A stretch of DNA of 39,064 nucleotides, taken from NCBI RefSeq assembly GCF_004403465.1, contig NZ_SOGQ01000080.1, positions 448-39,511 on the forward strand, in the 5' to 3' direction. This stretch comes from Cryobacterium sinapicolor (GTDB lineage Bacteria > Actinomycetota > Actinomycetes > Actinomycetales > Microbacteriaceae). How positions within the stretch are numbered: position 1 is the first letter of the stretch; the number at the start of each line of letters is the position of its first letter. The notes below the pieces were generated by a model that saw only the letters and a program-made list of their open reading frames with translations, had not been told where the DNA came from and made no database searches. Position numbers and translations under genes: made by a program. Shown piece after piece: positions 8,344 through 15,834 of the stretch.

Positions 8344-9293
8344 CCATCGCCGAGGCCCTCTCCGGCAAGTCGGCGCTCTCGGGCCGGTCCGTCACCGTGC
8401 AGGTACCGGCCACCACGGCCAACCTCGGCCCCGGCTTCGACACCCTGGGTCTCGCCCTGGCGCACCACGACCACCTCGAGGTCTCCGTTCGCGACGAGCC
8501 GGGCGTCGCGGTCGAGGTGCACGGCGTCGGAGAAAGCGTGGTGCCCACCGATGAGACGAACCTCGTCGTGCGCGCCATCATCCACACCTTCGCCGCCTAC
8601 GGCCAGGTACTGCCCGGTCTGAACCTCGTTGCCCACAATGAGATTCCGCACGGCCGCGGCATGGGCTCGTCCGGCGCCGCCATCGTCTCCGGCATCATGG
8701 CCGCGAAGGGCTTACTCGAGGGCATCGTCGACATCGATCCCGAGGCGCTCCTGGCCCTCGCGACCGAGATGGAGGGGCATCCCGACAACGTGGCACCGGC
8801 CCTGTTCGGCGGGCTCACGATCGCCTGGATGACGCCCGAAGGACCCCACCACAAGAAGCTGATGGTGCACCGCGGCGTCAAACCACTCGTATTCGTTCCC
8901 GAGCACGCCATGTCCACAGCGCTGGCCCGCAGCTTGCAGCCCGAAAGCGTTCCGCACGAAGACGCCGTCTTCAACGTGTCGCGCTCTGCCCTGTTGATCG
9001 CGGCTTTGATCCAAAGCCCCGAACTCCTGCTCGCGGCCACCGAGGACAAGCTGCACCAGAGCTACCGTGCCGCCGCCATGCCGGAGACGAACCGGCTGAT
9101 CACTCTGCTCCGGGAGCACGGCTTCGCCGCGGTCGTGTCCGGTGCCGGTCCGTCGATCCTCGTTCTCGCCAGCGACCCGGCACAGCGCCTCGTCGCGGCC
9201 GAACTCGTCGCAGCCGAGTCCGAGACGCCCTGGCAGGCGCTCATGCTGGCCGTCGACGTGCTGGGCGCGACCGTCACCCGCACCGACCGCTAA
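8340..9293 (+). CDS. thrB: Homoserine kinase
   Basis: GHMP-family kinase that phosphorylates homoserine with ATP to give the substrate of ThrC. The ATP-binding motif PHGRGMGSSGAAIVSG lies at about 103-118. The N-terminal substrate motif is TTANLGPGFDTLG, and the C-terminal GHMP motif is VVSGAGPSILVLA. The length of 317 residues is normal for the family. The start is GTG 8340, whose last bases form the thrC stop (GTGA overlap); the N-terminal 18 residues before VTVQVPATTANLGP are slightly long but typical of actinobacteria. It ends the lysA-hom-thrC-thrB operon. No Rho-independent terminator follows immediately, but two inverted repeats do (9296-9384 and 9443-9483). Confidence 0.97.
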   Translation: MTIAEALSGKSALSGRSVTVQVPATTANLGPGFDTLGLALAHHDHLEVSVRDEPGVAVEVHGVGESVVPTDETNLVVRAIIHTFAAYGQVLPGLNLVAHNEIPHGRGMGSSGAAIVSGIMAAKGLLEGIVDIDPEALLALATEMEGHPDNVAPALFGGLTIAWMTPEGPHHKKLMVHRGVKPLVFVPEHAMSTALARSLQPESVPHEDAVFNVSRSALLIAALIQSPELLLAATEDKLHQSYRAAAMPETNRLITLLREHGFAAVVSGAGPSILVLASDPAQRLVAAELVAAESETPWQALMLAVDVLGATVTRTDR

Positions 9294-9295
9294 CC

Positions 9296-9384
9296 AATTC
9301 GACGGAGATTCTCGTCTGAAAGCGCTCTTTTGAGCTGGTTGGCCCCGATCCGGGCGAAATCTCCGTCGAATTCGTTCGGCCAAC
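9296..9384. repeat. Perfect 15-bp inverted repeat with an interlocked 7-bp pair
   Basis: Arms AATTCGACGGAGATT (9296-9310) and its exact reverse complement (9358-9372) enclose 47 nt. Inside that loop GTTGGCC (9338-9344) is the reverse complement of GGCCAAC (9378-9384), which lies outside the first stem, so the two pairings together have pseudoknot topology. It begins 2 nt after the thrB stop. No T-tract follows, so it is not a standard terminator. The function is unknown. Confidence 0.75.
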
Positions 9385-9442
9385 GGTGGGTGACGACTCA
9401 GCGCCCAGGTCTCCGCGGACGCACTCGCCGCGAGCGGCAACG

Positions 9443-9483
9443 GAACGCCGAGGACACGCCGCAACAGTCGGTCCTCGGCGTTC
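9443..9483 (+). terminator. 13-bp GC-rich hairpin, probable end of the thr operon
   Basis: GAACGCCGAGGAC (9443-9455) pairs perfectly with GTCCTCGGCGTTC (9471-9483) around a 15-nt loop. Flanking GCAA and TTGC can extend the stem past a bulge. Only a weak T-rich tail (TTCTTGCGTTC) follows. Its position between thrB and the rho promoter fits a terminator, but it could also be the 5' part of a rho leader structure. Confidence 0.5.
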
Positions 9484-9491
9484 TTGCGTTC

Positions 9492-9500
9492 TGCTACAGT
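9492..9500 (+). promoter_or_regulatory. Extended -10 promoter upstream of rho
   Basis: TGCTACAGT combines an extended -10 TG with the hexamer TACAGT (9495-9500). Transcription would begin near 9507, giving rho a leader of about 200 nt. I see no -35 at the right distance, which is acceptable for an extended -10 promoter. Confidence 0.5.
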
Positions 9501-9513
9501 GAAGGAGTACCCG

Positions 9514-9561
9514 ATGGAACCGCCTAACGACCGGCTCCCTTCTCCGGTGCATTCCCTGTAA
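9514..9561 (+). CDS. Possible 15-codon leader peptide of rho
   Basis: ATG 9514 is preceded by a full GAAGGAG (9501-9507) at 6 nt. It opens the frame MEPPNDRLPSPVHSL, closed by TAA 9559-9561, about 145 nt before the rho GTG. The peptide carries a Pro-Pro pair early and two more prolines. If the TACAGT promoter at 9495 is used, the transcript would begin at or just after the ribosome site and the ORF would be near-leaderless; if transcripts come from upstream, the site is intact. Short leader ORFs before rho are known (E. coli rhoL), but the sequence is not comparable. It may be chance. Confidence 0.35.
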   Translation: MEPPNDRLPSPVHSL

Positions 9562-9706
9562 CTCACTGCTATCGCATCATCTATGCGTAGCTGTGTGTGT
9601 TCACTTCAATCCACATCACTTTGGGATTGGACCACCCGCAGCGCGTGAGACGCTGCAACAGCTTCCCTGGCCAGCACGCATGACGCCAGGGGAAAGGACA
9701 ATTTTC

Positions 9707-12295
9707 GTGACTGACGTCAACCTCCTCACCCCCGGTGCGGATTCCTCGCACCTCACCACCCTTCGCGTCGCCGAGCTTCAGGCTCTGGCACTCGAACTGG
9801 GTATCCCGGGTGCATCCAAGCTCCGCAAGGGCGAGCTCGTCGGAGCCATCTCCGCCCAGCAGGCCAAGAACGCATCCTCGGGCGTCGATGCCGATTCCAC
9901 GGCTACGGATGCTCCGGCATCCGCTTCCGGCGACGAGGCCCCCTACGCGGCCGAAGGGGTGACCGGCACCGCCTCCGATGCCGCCGTTGCAGCGCCGCGC
10001 AAGCGCGTCTCGCGCCGCGCCTCCACCGCGACTGCGGCTCCCGCCGTGGCGCACGTCAACGCTGACGGTGAACTGGGCATCGGCATGATCGTTGCGGATA
10101 ACGCCGCGACCCTCCGCCGCACCACCGCCCCCACCACCTACGCCGGCTCCTCGTCGGAGTCGCCCGCGACCGAGGCTGCCCCGGCCGAGAAGCCGGTTCG
10201 CCAGGCTCGCAAGCGCGCCACGTCGGTCACCGTGAAGGCAGCGGCCGAGGCGGTCGCCGCCCCGAACACGGCCACCGAGTCATCCGTCGAGGCGCCCGCC
10301 GGCCCGACCCCGTCGGTCACCGAGGTGGCCCCGGCCGCCACCGAGTCCGCACCTGCGGCCGAGGAGACCACCGAGTCCGCACCCGCGGCCGAGCAGACCC
10401 CCGAGTCCGCACCCGAGACCGCTGGTTCCGGCCGGTCGCGTCGCGGCAGTTCACGCAGTGGCCGCAACGGTGGCGCCCGCAACAGCATCGACGCCCGTAG
10501 CAGCATCGACGCGCGCAACGACGCCCACGAGCTCGCCACCGAGACGGTCACCGAGTCCGGCACCGAGCAGCACGCTTCGGCCGAGACGGCAGTCACCGAG
10601 CAGGCCGAGTCGGCGGAGCAGGGCGACCAGGCCGAGCAGGCCGAGCAGGCCGAACCGTCCGAACAGCCCCGTCAGGGCCGCAACCGCAACCGCAGCCGTG
10701 GGGGCGACCGTGCCCAGGGCGCCGAGCGTGGTGAGGATTCCACCCGGCAGCAGCGTCAGACCGGCAACCGCGGCCAGGGTCAGGACAACCAGGGCCAGGA
10801 CCGCAACCAGGGCCAGGACCGTCAGGCCCAGCAGGGCCAGGACCGTGGCCAGGACCGCAACCAGGGCCAGGACCGCAACCAGGGCCAGGACCGCAACCAG
10901 GGCCAGGACCGTCAGGACCGTAATCAGGGCCAGGACCGTAATCAGGTTCTGGACCGCCAGGACCGCAGCCATGGCCAGGACCGTCAGGACCGCAACCAGG
11001 GCCAGGACCGGAACGCCGGCCCCGACCGCGCCGGACTCGAAGACGACCTGAACGGCCGCAGCAACCGCAACCGATTCCGTGACCGCAAGCGTCGCGGCGT
11101 CACCACCGGCGACGACTTCGAGCCGGAGCTGAACGACGACGACGTGCTCATCCCCGTCGCGGGCATCCTCGACGTTCTCGACAACTACGCGTTCGTGCGC
11201 ACCTCCGGCTACCTGCCTGGTGCCAGCGACGTCTACGTGTCGCTCGGCCAGGTCAAGAAGTACAATCTGCGCAAGGGTGACGCCGTCGTCGGTTCCATCC
11301 GTCAGCCGCACGAAGGCGACCAGAGCGGCCGCCAGAAGTACAACGCGATCGTCAAGGTCGACTCCATCAACGGTCTGACCGTCGACGAGGCCGCGAACCG
11401 CGTCGAGTTCCAGAAGCTCACCCCGCTCTACCCGACCGAGCGTCTGCGCCTCGAGACCGAGCCGGGCAAGCTGACCCAGCGGATCATCGACCTGGTCGCC
11501 CCCATCGGCAAGGGCCAGCGTGGCCTGATCGTTGCACCGCCCAAGGCCGGTAAGACCATCGTCATGCAGCAGATCGCCAACGCCATCGCCACGAACAACC
11601 CCGAGGTTCACCTCATGGTCGTCCTGGTCGACGAGCGTCCCGAAGAGGTCACCGACATGCAGCGCACGGTGAAGGGTGAGGTCATCGCCTCCACCTTCGA
11701 CCGTCCCGCCGAAGACCACACCACGGTCGCCGAGCTCGCCATCGAGCGCGCCAAGCGTCTCGTCGAGCTGGGCCACGACGTTGTCGTGCTGCTTGACTCG
11801 ATCACCCGCCTGGGCCGCGCCTACAACCTGACGGCCCCGCCGTCGGGCCGGATCCTCTCCGGCGGCGTCGACGCCTCAGCGCTCTACCCGCCGAAGCGTT
11901 TCTTCGGCGCCGCGCGTAACATCGAGAACGGCGGCTCGCTCACCATCCTCGCCTCCGCCCTGGTGGAGACTGGATCCAAAATGGACGAGGTCATCTTCGA
12001 GGAGTTCAAGGGCACGGGAAACATGGAGCTCCGCCTGTCGCGCCACCTGGCCGACAAGCGCATCTTCCCCGCGGTGGATGTCAACGCATCCGGCACCCGT
12101 CGCGAAGAAATGCTGATGAGCGCCGACGAAGTCAAGATCACCTGGAAGCTGCGCCGCGCCCTCGCCGGGCTCGAGCAGCAGCAGGCGCTGGAGGTCATCC
12201 TCGGTCGCCTCAAGGAGACCACGTCCAACGTCGAATTCCTGATGCAGGTCCAGAAGTCGATGCCGACCCTCGGTGGGTCAGACAAGGATCACTGA
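9707..12295 (+). CDS. rho: Transcription termination factor Rho with large disordered insertion
   Basis: Hexameric RNA-dependent ATPase and translocase that ends transcription. At 862 residues it is about twice the E. coli length because of an insertion. The N-terminal SAP-like Rho_N domain ([20 protein letters not shown], about 15-50) is followed by an Ala/Glu/Thr-rich stretch. A strongly hydrophilic region of QGQDRN hexapeptides (about 356-435) and a basic [14 protein letters not shown] segment come next. The cold-shock RNA-binding domain runs from about 478 ([22 protein letters not shown]), and the ATPase has Walker A APPKAGKT at about 610-617 and Walker [14 protein letters not shown] 9707 has GAAAGGA about 8 nt upstream. 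Its stop overlaps prfA by one base. Long insertions are known in actinobacterial Rho and help it act on structured GC-rich RNA. Confidence 0.97.
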   Translation: MTDVNLLTPGADSSHLTTLRVAELQALALELGIPGASKLRKGELVGAISAQQAKNASSGVDADSTATDAPASASGDEAPYAAEGVTGTASDAAVAAPRKRVSRRASTATAAPAVAHVNADGELGIGMIVADNAATLRRTTAPTTYAGSSSESPATEAAPAEKPVRQARKRATSVTVKAAAEAVAAPNTATESSVEAPAGPTPSVTEVAPAATESAPAAEETTESAPAAEQTPESAPETAGSGRSRRGSSRSGRNGGARNSIDARSSIDARNDAHELATETVTESGTEQHASAETAVTEQAESAEQGDQAEQAEQAEPSEQPRQGRNRNRSRGGDRAQGAERGEDSTRQQRQTGNRGQGQDNQGQDRNQGQDRQAQQGQDRGQDRNQGQDRNQGQDRNQGQDRQDRNQGQDRNQVLDRQDRSHGQDRQDRNQGQDRNAGPDRAGLEDDLNGRSNRNRFRDRKRRGVTTGDDFEPELNDDDVLIPVAGILDVLDNYAFVRTSGYLPGASDVYVSLGQVKKYNLRKGDAVVGSIRQPHEGDQSGRQKYNAIVKVDSINGLTVDEAANRVEFQKLTPLYPTERLRLETEPGKLTQRIIDLVAPIGKGQRGLIVAPPKAGKTIVMQQIANAIATNNPEVHLMVVLVDERPEEVTDMQRTVKGEVIASTFDRPAEDHTTVAELAIERAKRLVELGHDVVVLLDSITRLGRAYNLTAPPSGRILSGGVDASALYPPKRFFGAARNIENGGSLTILASALVETGSKMDEVIFEEFKGTGNMELRLSRHLADKRIFPAVDVNASGTRREEMLMSADEVKITWKLRRALAGLEQQQALEVILGRLKETTSNVEFLMQVQKSMPTLGGSDKDH
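10772..11012 (+). repeat. 18-bp tandem repeats coding QGQDRN in rho
   Basis: The unit CAGGGCCAGGACCGCAAC recurs around a dozen times with truncations (QDR, QGQDR) and single-base changes. The copies at 10859-10912 are nearly identical, so recent expansion or contraction by slippage is likely. The reading frame is kept throughout, and the length should vary between strains. Confidence 0.85.
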
Positions 12296-13374
12296 TGTTC
12301 GAGTCTGTCCTGACTCTGCTGGCTGAGCATGACGAGCTCCAGTCTCAGCTGGCGGATCCCGAGCTGCACGCGAACCCGGCCCGCTCGAAGAAGGTCAACC
12401 GTCGTTACGCCGAGCTGAGCCGCATCATCGCGGCCTGGAACGAGTGGAAAGAGATCGGCGAGAACCTCGACGCCGCGCGTGAACTCGCAGACGAGGACGC
12501 CGACTTCGCCGCGGAGATCCCGGGTCTGGTGGAGCAGTTGGAGATCGCAGCCGAAAAGCTGCGGCGCCTGTTGATTCCCCGCGACCCGCTCGATGCCCGC
12601 GACGTGATCATGGAGATCAAGATGGGTGAGGGCGGTGCGGAATCCGCACTGTTCGCCGCCGACCTGCTGCGCATGTACCTGCACTATGCGGAGTCGAAGC
12701 GATGGAAAACCGAGATCATCGAGCAGACCACGAGCGACCTCGGCGGCATCAAGGACATCCAACTCGCCATCAAGGGCAACGCGAGTGACCCTGCCGAGGG
12801 CGTCTGGGCGCACCTCAAGTACGAGGGCGGCGTGCACCGCGTTCAGCGGGTGCCGGCCACCGAGTCGCAGGGGCGCATCCACACGTCCGCCGCCGGGGTG
12901 CTCGTCTTCCCCGAGGTCGACGAGCCTGAAGAGGTCGAGATCAGCGCGAACGACCTCAAGATCGACGTGTACCGATCGAGCGGCCCCGGCGGCCAGTCCG
13001 TGAACACGACGGACTCCGCCGTGCGCATCACGCACCTTCCGACCGGCATCGTCGTGGCCATGCAGAACGAGAAGAGCCAGCTGCAGAACAAGGAAGCCGG
13101 CATGCGCGTTCTGCGAGCCCGCGTGCTTGCCCGGCAGCAGGAGGAGATCGACGCGGCGGCCTCTCTCGTGCGCAAGGGCCAGATCCGCACCATGGACCGG
13201 TCGGAGCGCATCCGGACCTACAACTTCCCGGAGAACCGAATCGCGGATCACCGCACCGGCTACAAGGCCTACAACCTGGACACGGTCATGAACGGCGCCC
13301 TTGACGCCGTGATCGACTCCTGCATCACGGCCGACGAAGCCACCCGGCTCGCGGAGATCGGCGACCACGACTGA
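12295..13374 (+). CDS. prfA: Peptide chain release factor 1
   Basis: Recognises UAA and UAG in the ribosomal A site and triggers hydrolysis of peptidyl-tRNA. The catalytic GGQ lies at 232-234 in [20 protein letters not shown], and the glutamine is the residue methylated by PrmC. The codon-recognition PxT-type segment is seen as [13 protein letters not shown], placing it with RF1 rather than RF2. The 359-residue length is standard. The ATG shares its first base with the end of the rho stop, so rho and prfA are coupled. In related genomes rpmE sits between them and prmC follows; here rpmE is absent and prmC is displaced by about 3.5 kb. A strong intrinsic terminator follows the stop. Confidence 0.97.
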   Translation: MFESVLTLLAEHDELQSQLADPELHANPARSKKVNRRYAELSRIIAAWNEWKEIGENLDAARELADEDADFAAEIPGLVEQLEIAAEKLRRLLIPRDPLDARDVIMEIKMGEGGAESALFAADLLRMYLHYAESKRWKTEIIEQTTSDLGGIKDIQLAIKGNASDPAEGVWAHLKYEGGVHRVQRVPATESQGRIHTSAAGVLVFPEVDEPEEVEISANDLKIDVYRSSGPGGQSVNTTDSAVRITHLPTGIVVAMQNEKSQLQNKEAGMRVLRARVLARQQEEIDAAASLVRKGQIRTMDRSERIRTYNFPENRIADHRTGYKAYNLDTVMNGALDAVIDSCITADEATRLAEIGDHD

Positions 13375-13391
13375 TCCCGCTCATTGCGGTG

Positions 13392-13441
13392 GCCCAGCGC
13401 CCGCTCTCTCGTAGTCTGGAGAGAGCGGCGGCTGGGCTTTT
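13392..13441 (+). terminator. Intrinsic terminator after prfA
   Basis: An 18-nt arm at 13392-13409 pairs with 13420-13437 at 16 of 18 positions (two adjacent mismatches) around a 10-nt loop, and TTTT follows directly at 13438-13441. It lies 18 nt past the prfA stop and is the clearest Rho-independent terminator in the window. The loop GTAGTCT could double as a weak -10 for pdxH, but I give that little weight. Confidence 0.85.
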
Positions 13442-13482
13442 CGCGTTCTCCGCCGGGTAACGACGACGAGGCGAGGATGCTG

Positions 13483-14124
13483 ATGGAATCTCTGACGAGT
13501 CACACCGACTACGGCGCAGTGAGCCTGACCGAGGCGCAGGTCAACGTCGATCCGATGCTCGAGTTCGCGGCCTGGCTGGGGGCTGCCGAGCGGGCCGGGC
13601 TCTACGAACCCAACGCCATGGTCGTCGGCACCATCGACCCCGACGGGCGGCCGAGCAGCCGCACGGTGCTGCTCAAGGGGCTCGACGGCAGCGGGTTCGA
13701 GTTCGTCACCAACTATGACTCGCGCAAGGGACGGGCGCTCCGAGCCAATCCCGGGGTGACACTGCTGTTCCCCTGGTACCCGATGCAGCGCCAGGTGATC
13801 GTCTACGGCACTGCCCACGCCACGGATGCCGCCGCCAGCGACGCCTATTTCGCGCGTCGTCCGCGGCCCGCCCGCATCGCCGCCCTTGCCAGCGAGCAGT
13901 CCGAGCCGATCGTGAGCCGTGAACGGCTCGAGGAGCAGGTACGGGAGATCGAGCGCCGCTACCCCGACGATACCGAGATCCCGCGGCCCGCCGACTGGGG
14001 TGGGTTCCGGGTCGTTCCCCACGCGATCGAGTTCTGGCAGGGCCGCACGTCCCGGCTGCACGACCGCCTGCGCTTCACGGCGCAGGAGAGCGGCGGTTGG
14101 ATGCTGGAGCGCCTGCAGCCGTAG
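13483..14124 (+). CDS. pdxH: Pyridoxamine 5'-phosphate oxidase
   Basis: FMN-dependent flavoenzyme that oxidises pyridoxamine or pyridoxine 5'-phosphate to PLP, the cofactor of LysA, ThrC and CysK encoded around it. The 213-residue length is standard. FMN-binding features include PSSRTVLLKGLDGSGFEFVTNYDSRKG and LLFPWYPMQRQVIVYG. The C-terminal dimerisation segment has WGGFRVVPHAIEFWQGRTSRLHDRLRF and ends in WMLERLQP, as expected (typical ending W...RL.P). I chose ATG 13483 because GCGAGG lies 6 nt upstream; ATG 13477 and a longer frame from 13384 are also open. It lies alone between the prfA terminator and a convergent operon, with no clear promoter boxes. Confidence 0.95.
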   Translation: MESLTSHTDYGAVSLTEAQVNVDPMLEFAAWLGAAERAGLYEPNAMVVGTIDPDGRPSSRTVLLKGLDGSGFEFVTNYDSRKGRALRANPGVTLLFPWYPMQRQVIVYGTAHATDAAASDAYFARRPRPARIAALASEQSEPIVSRERLEEQVREIERRYPDDTEIPRPADWGGFRVVPHAIEFWQGRTSRLHDRLRFTAQESGGWMLERLQP

Positions 14125-14170
14125 CGGCCGCGGGCTCGCAGCATCCGTCGTCGTCGGCGCGGTGGCCGAA

Positions 14171-14224
14171 GTCAGTCCGGGTCGGAGTCAGGCCAGGTCG
14201 GAGTCAGTCAGGCCAGGTCGGAGT
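14171..14224. repeat. 20-bp tandem repeat at the 3' end of the oxygenase gene
   Basis: The stretches 14171-14190, 14191-14210 and 14211-14224 are near-copies built on GGCCAGGTCGGAGTCAGTCA. The last copy encodes the final residues (SDLA) and stop of the minus-strand oxygenase, so the gene end has been duplicated into the spacer. The extra copies lie beyond the stop and do not change the protein. Confidence 0.65.
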
Positions 14225-15215
14225 AGTGGATGGCCGCCACGTCCGGGTGCGCCCGCAGGCGGCTCTTCAGAGCATTCTCCCCGTAGCTGGCGAAGATCGG
14301 GTTCTCCGGGTCGGCCGTGATGCCGGGCGAGTCGAGGGAATGCGGCAGGGTGAGCAGCGGGATGGTCGCGTCGAGCGCGGGTCCGAAGAAGAACGGGATC
14401 GAGACCCGGTCGTCGCCGATCAGAGGGGAGATCACCCGGTGCACGGTGGCCTTGAGGTAGCCGTTCGTGGCCACCTCGAGCAGCTCGCCGATATTGACCA
14501 CGAAGGCGCCGTCGAGCGGGGGAGCGTCGATCCAGTCGCCATCCTTCTCCACCTGCAGCCCGCCCTTGCCGGGTTCCACGAACAGAAGGGTCAGCACCCC
14601 GGAGTCCTTGTGCGCGCCGACGCCCTGCCGAGGCGTGGGATCGGACTTGCCGGGGTAGCGAACGATTTTGATCAGGGTGAACGGCTTCTCGGCGAAGGCC
14701 GCATCGAACACGTGCTCATCGGCGCCGAGCGACAGGGCCCAAGCCTGCATCAGGCGTAGGGCGATGGCGTTGAGCTCGGCGCGCCAGAGCGTCATCACCT
14801 CTTCGAGAGCGGGGAGGGTGGAGGGCCACTGGTTCGGTCCCTCGAGGCGCAGATAGTCGGCCCGCGTGGGCCGCGGCAGTGCCGGGCGGTCCGGTCCGAT
14901 GTCGATCTGCTCGCGCCAATCGACCTGGCCCCGGGTGAGCTCGCCGCCCACCCGGGTGTAGCCGCGGAAGTGCGGGCTCTTCAGATTCTCGATCGCCATC
15001 TTGTCGGCTTCCGGAAGGGCGAAGAAGTCCCGGGCAGTGCGCATCACCCGGTCGACCAGTTCCGCGGGCACACCGTGGCCGGTCAGGTAGAAGAACCCGA
15101 AGGAGTGGGTGGCCTCCCGCAGATCGGAACGGAAGGCCTCCGCCTCAGCGTCGCTCCCGTCGAGCCGCGACAGGTCGAGAACGGGGAGGGTGCGGGGTGC
15201 GGTGTGGGTGGTCAT
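14208..15215 (-). CDS. 2-oxoglutarate/Fe(II) oxygenase, isopenicillin N synthase family
   Basis: A 335-residue non-haem iron oxygenase with the DIOX_N and 2OG-FeII_Oxy layout. The iron ligands are H202 and D204 in GAHKDSGVLTLL and H259 in ATVHRVIS; the 2-oxoglutarate carboxylate should be bound by the Arg and Ser of DRVSIPFFF. The substrate is unknown: family members act on amino acids, hormones and antibiotic precursors, and many bacterial copies are uncharacterised. Its ribosome site (GAGGAA) overlaps the cysE stop, so it is the third gene of cysK-cysE-oxygenase. This suggests, without proof, a substrate related to cysteine or sulfur. ATG 15215 was chosen over the longer open frame to 15332, which would overlap cysE. 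Confidence 0.88.
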   Translation of the reverse strand: MTTHTAPRTLPVLDLSRLDGSDAEAEAFRSDLREATHSFGFFYLTGHGVPAELVDRVMRTARDFFALPEADKMAIENLKSPHFRGYTRVGGELTRGQVDWREQIDIGPDRPALPRPTRADYLRLEGPNQWPSTLPALEEVMTLWRAELNAIALRLMQAWALSLGADEHVFDAAFAEKPFTLIKIVRYPGKSDPTPRQGVGAHKDSGVLTLLFVEPGKGGLQVEKDGDWIDAPPLDGAFVVNIGELLEVATNGYLKATVHRVISPLIGDDRVSIPFFFGPALDATIPLLTLPHSLDSPGITADPENPIFASYGENALKSRLRAHPDVAAIHYSDLA

Positions 15216-15228
15216 GGGGTTCCATTCC

Positions 15229-15807
15229 TCAGTAGTCGCCGGGCAGCAGCCCGCGGGCGGATTCGATGGTGTCGGGCTTGGCCGGCTGCACGGTGGCCGG
15301 GATGCCCAGCAGCAGCGACTTGGGTGGGGCATCCCGGGTCACCACGGCGTTGGCGCCGATGGTGCTCCAGGCTCCGATGACGATGGGCCCGAGCACCTTG
15401 GCGCCGGCGCCGATCGTCACGCCGTCGTGCAGGGTGGGATGCCGCTTCTCACCACGGGTCACCCCGTGCCGGGTCTTACCGCCGAGGGTGACCCCGTGGT
15501 AGAGCATCACATCGTCGCCGATGTCCGAGGTCTCCCCGATCACGACGCCCATGCCGTGGTCGATGAACAGCCTGCGGCCGATCCGGGCGCCGGGGTGGAT
15601 CTCGATCCCGGTCAGGAACCGGGTGAACTGCGACAGGAGCCGGGCCGGCAGCCGCAATCCGGCCACCCACAGGCGGTGCGCGACCCGGTACGACCACACG
15701 GCGTGCAAACCGCTGTAGGCCAGGAACACCTCGATGTTGCTGCGGGCGGCCGGGTCGTGGGCACGCGCCATCGCCAGGTCCTCACGGATGCTGGAGAAGA
15801 CTCCCAT
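15229..15807 (-). CDS. cysE: Serine O-acetyltransferase
   Basis: Transfers acetyl from acetyl-CoA to serine to make O-acetylserine, the CysK substrate. The 192-residue protein is the short CysE form: a brief helical N-terminus (about 1-60) and a left-handed beta-helix of hexapeptide repeats ([44 protein letters not shown]). The catalytic histidines lie in FIDHGMG and LYHGVTLGG. The C-terminal tail ends LLPGDY rather than the usual isoleucine that docks into CysK, so formation of the cysteine synthase complex cannot be assumed. The start has GGAAAG just upstream. It lies 27 nt behind the cysK stop in the same operon. Confidence 0.95.
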   Translation of the reverse strand: MGVFSSIREDLAMARAHDPAARSNIEVFLAYSGLHAVWSYRVAHRLWVAGLRLPARLLSQFTRFLTGIEIHPGARIGRRLFIDHGMGVVIGETSDIGDDVMLYHGVTLGGKTRHGVTRGEKRHPTLHDGVTIGAGAKVLGPIVIGAWSTIGANAVVTRDAPPKSLLLGIPATVQPAKPDTIESARGLLPGDY

Positions 15808-15834
15808 TCGCTTTCCCGACTGCCCGGTTCCCGC

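Noticed and set aside
9296..9372. Terminal inverted repeats of an insertion sequence
   Set aside because: The arms enclose only 47 nt with no transposase, and no flanking target-site duplication is visible. A small non-autonomous element cannot be excluded but is unsupported.
10772..11012. CRISPR-like array
   Set aside because: The regular 18-bp units are contiguous, have no spacers and keep the Rho reading frame.
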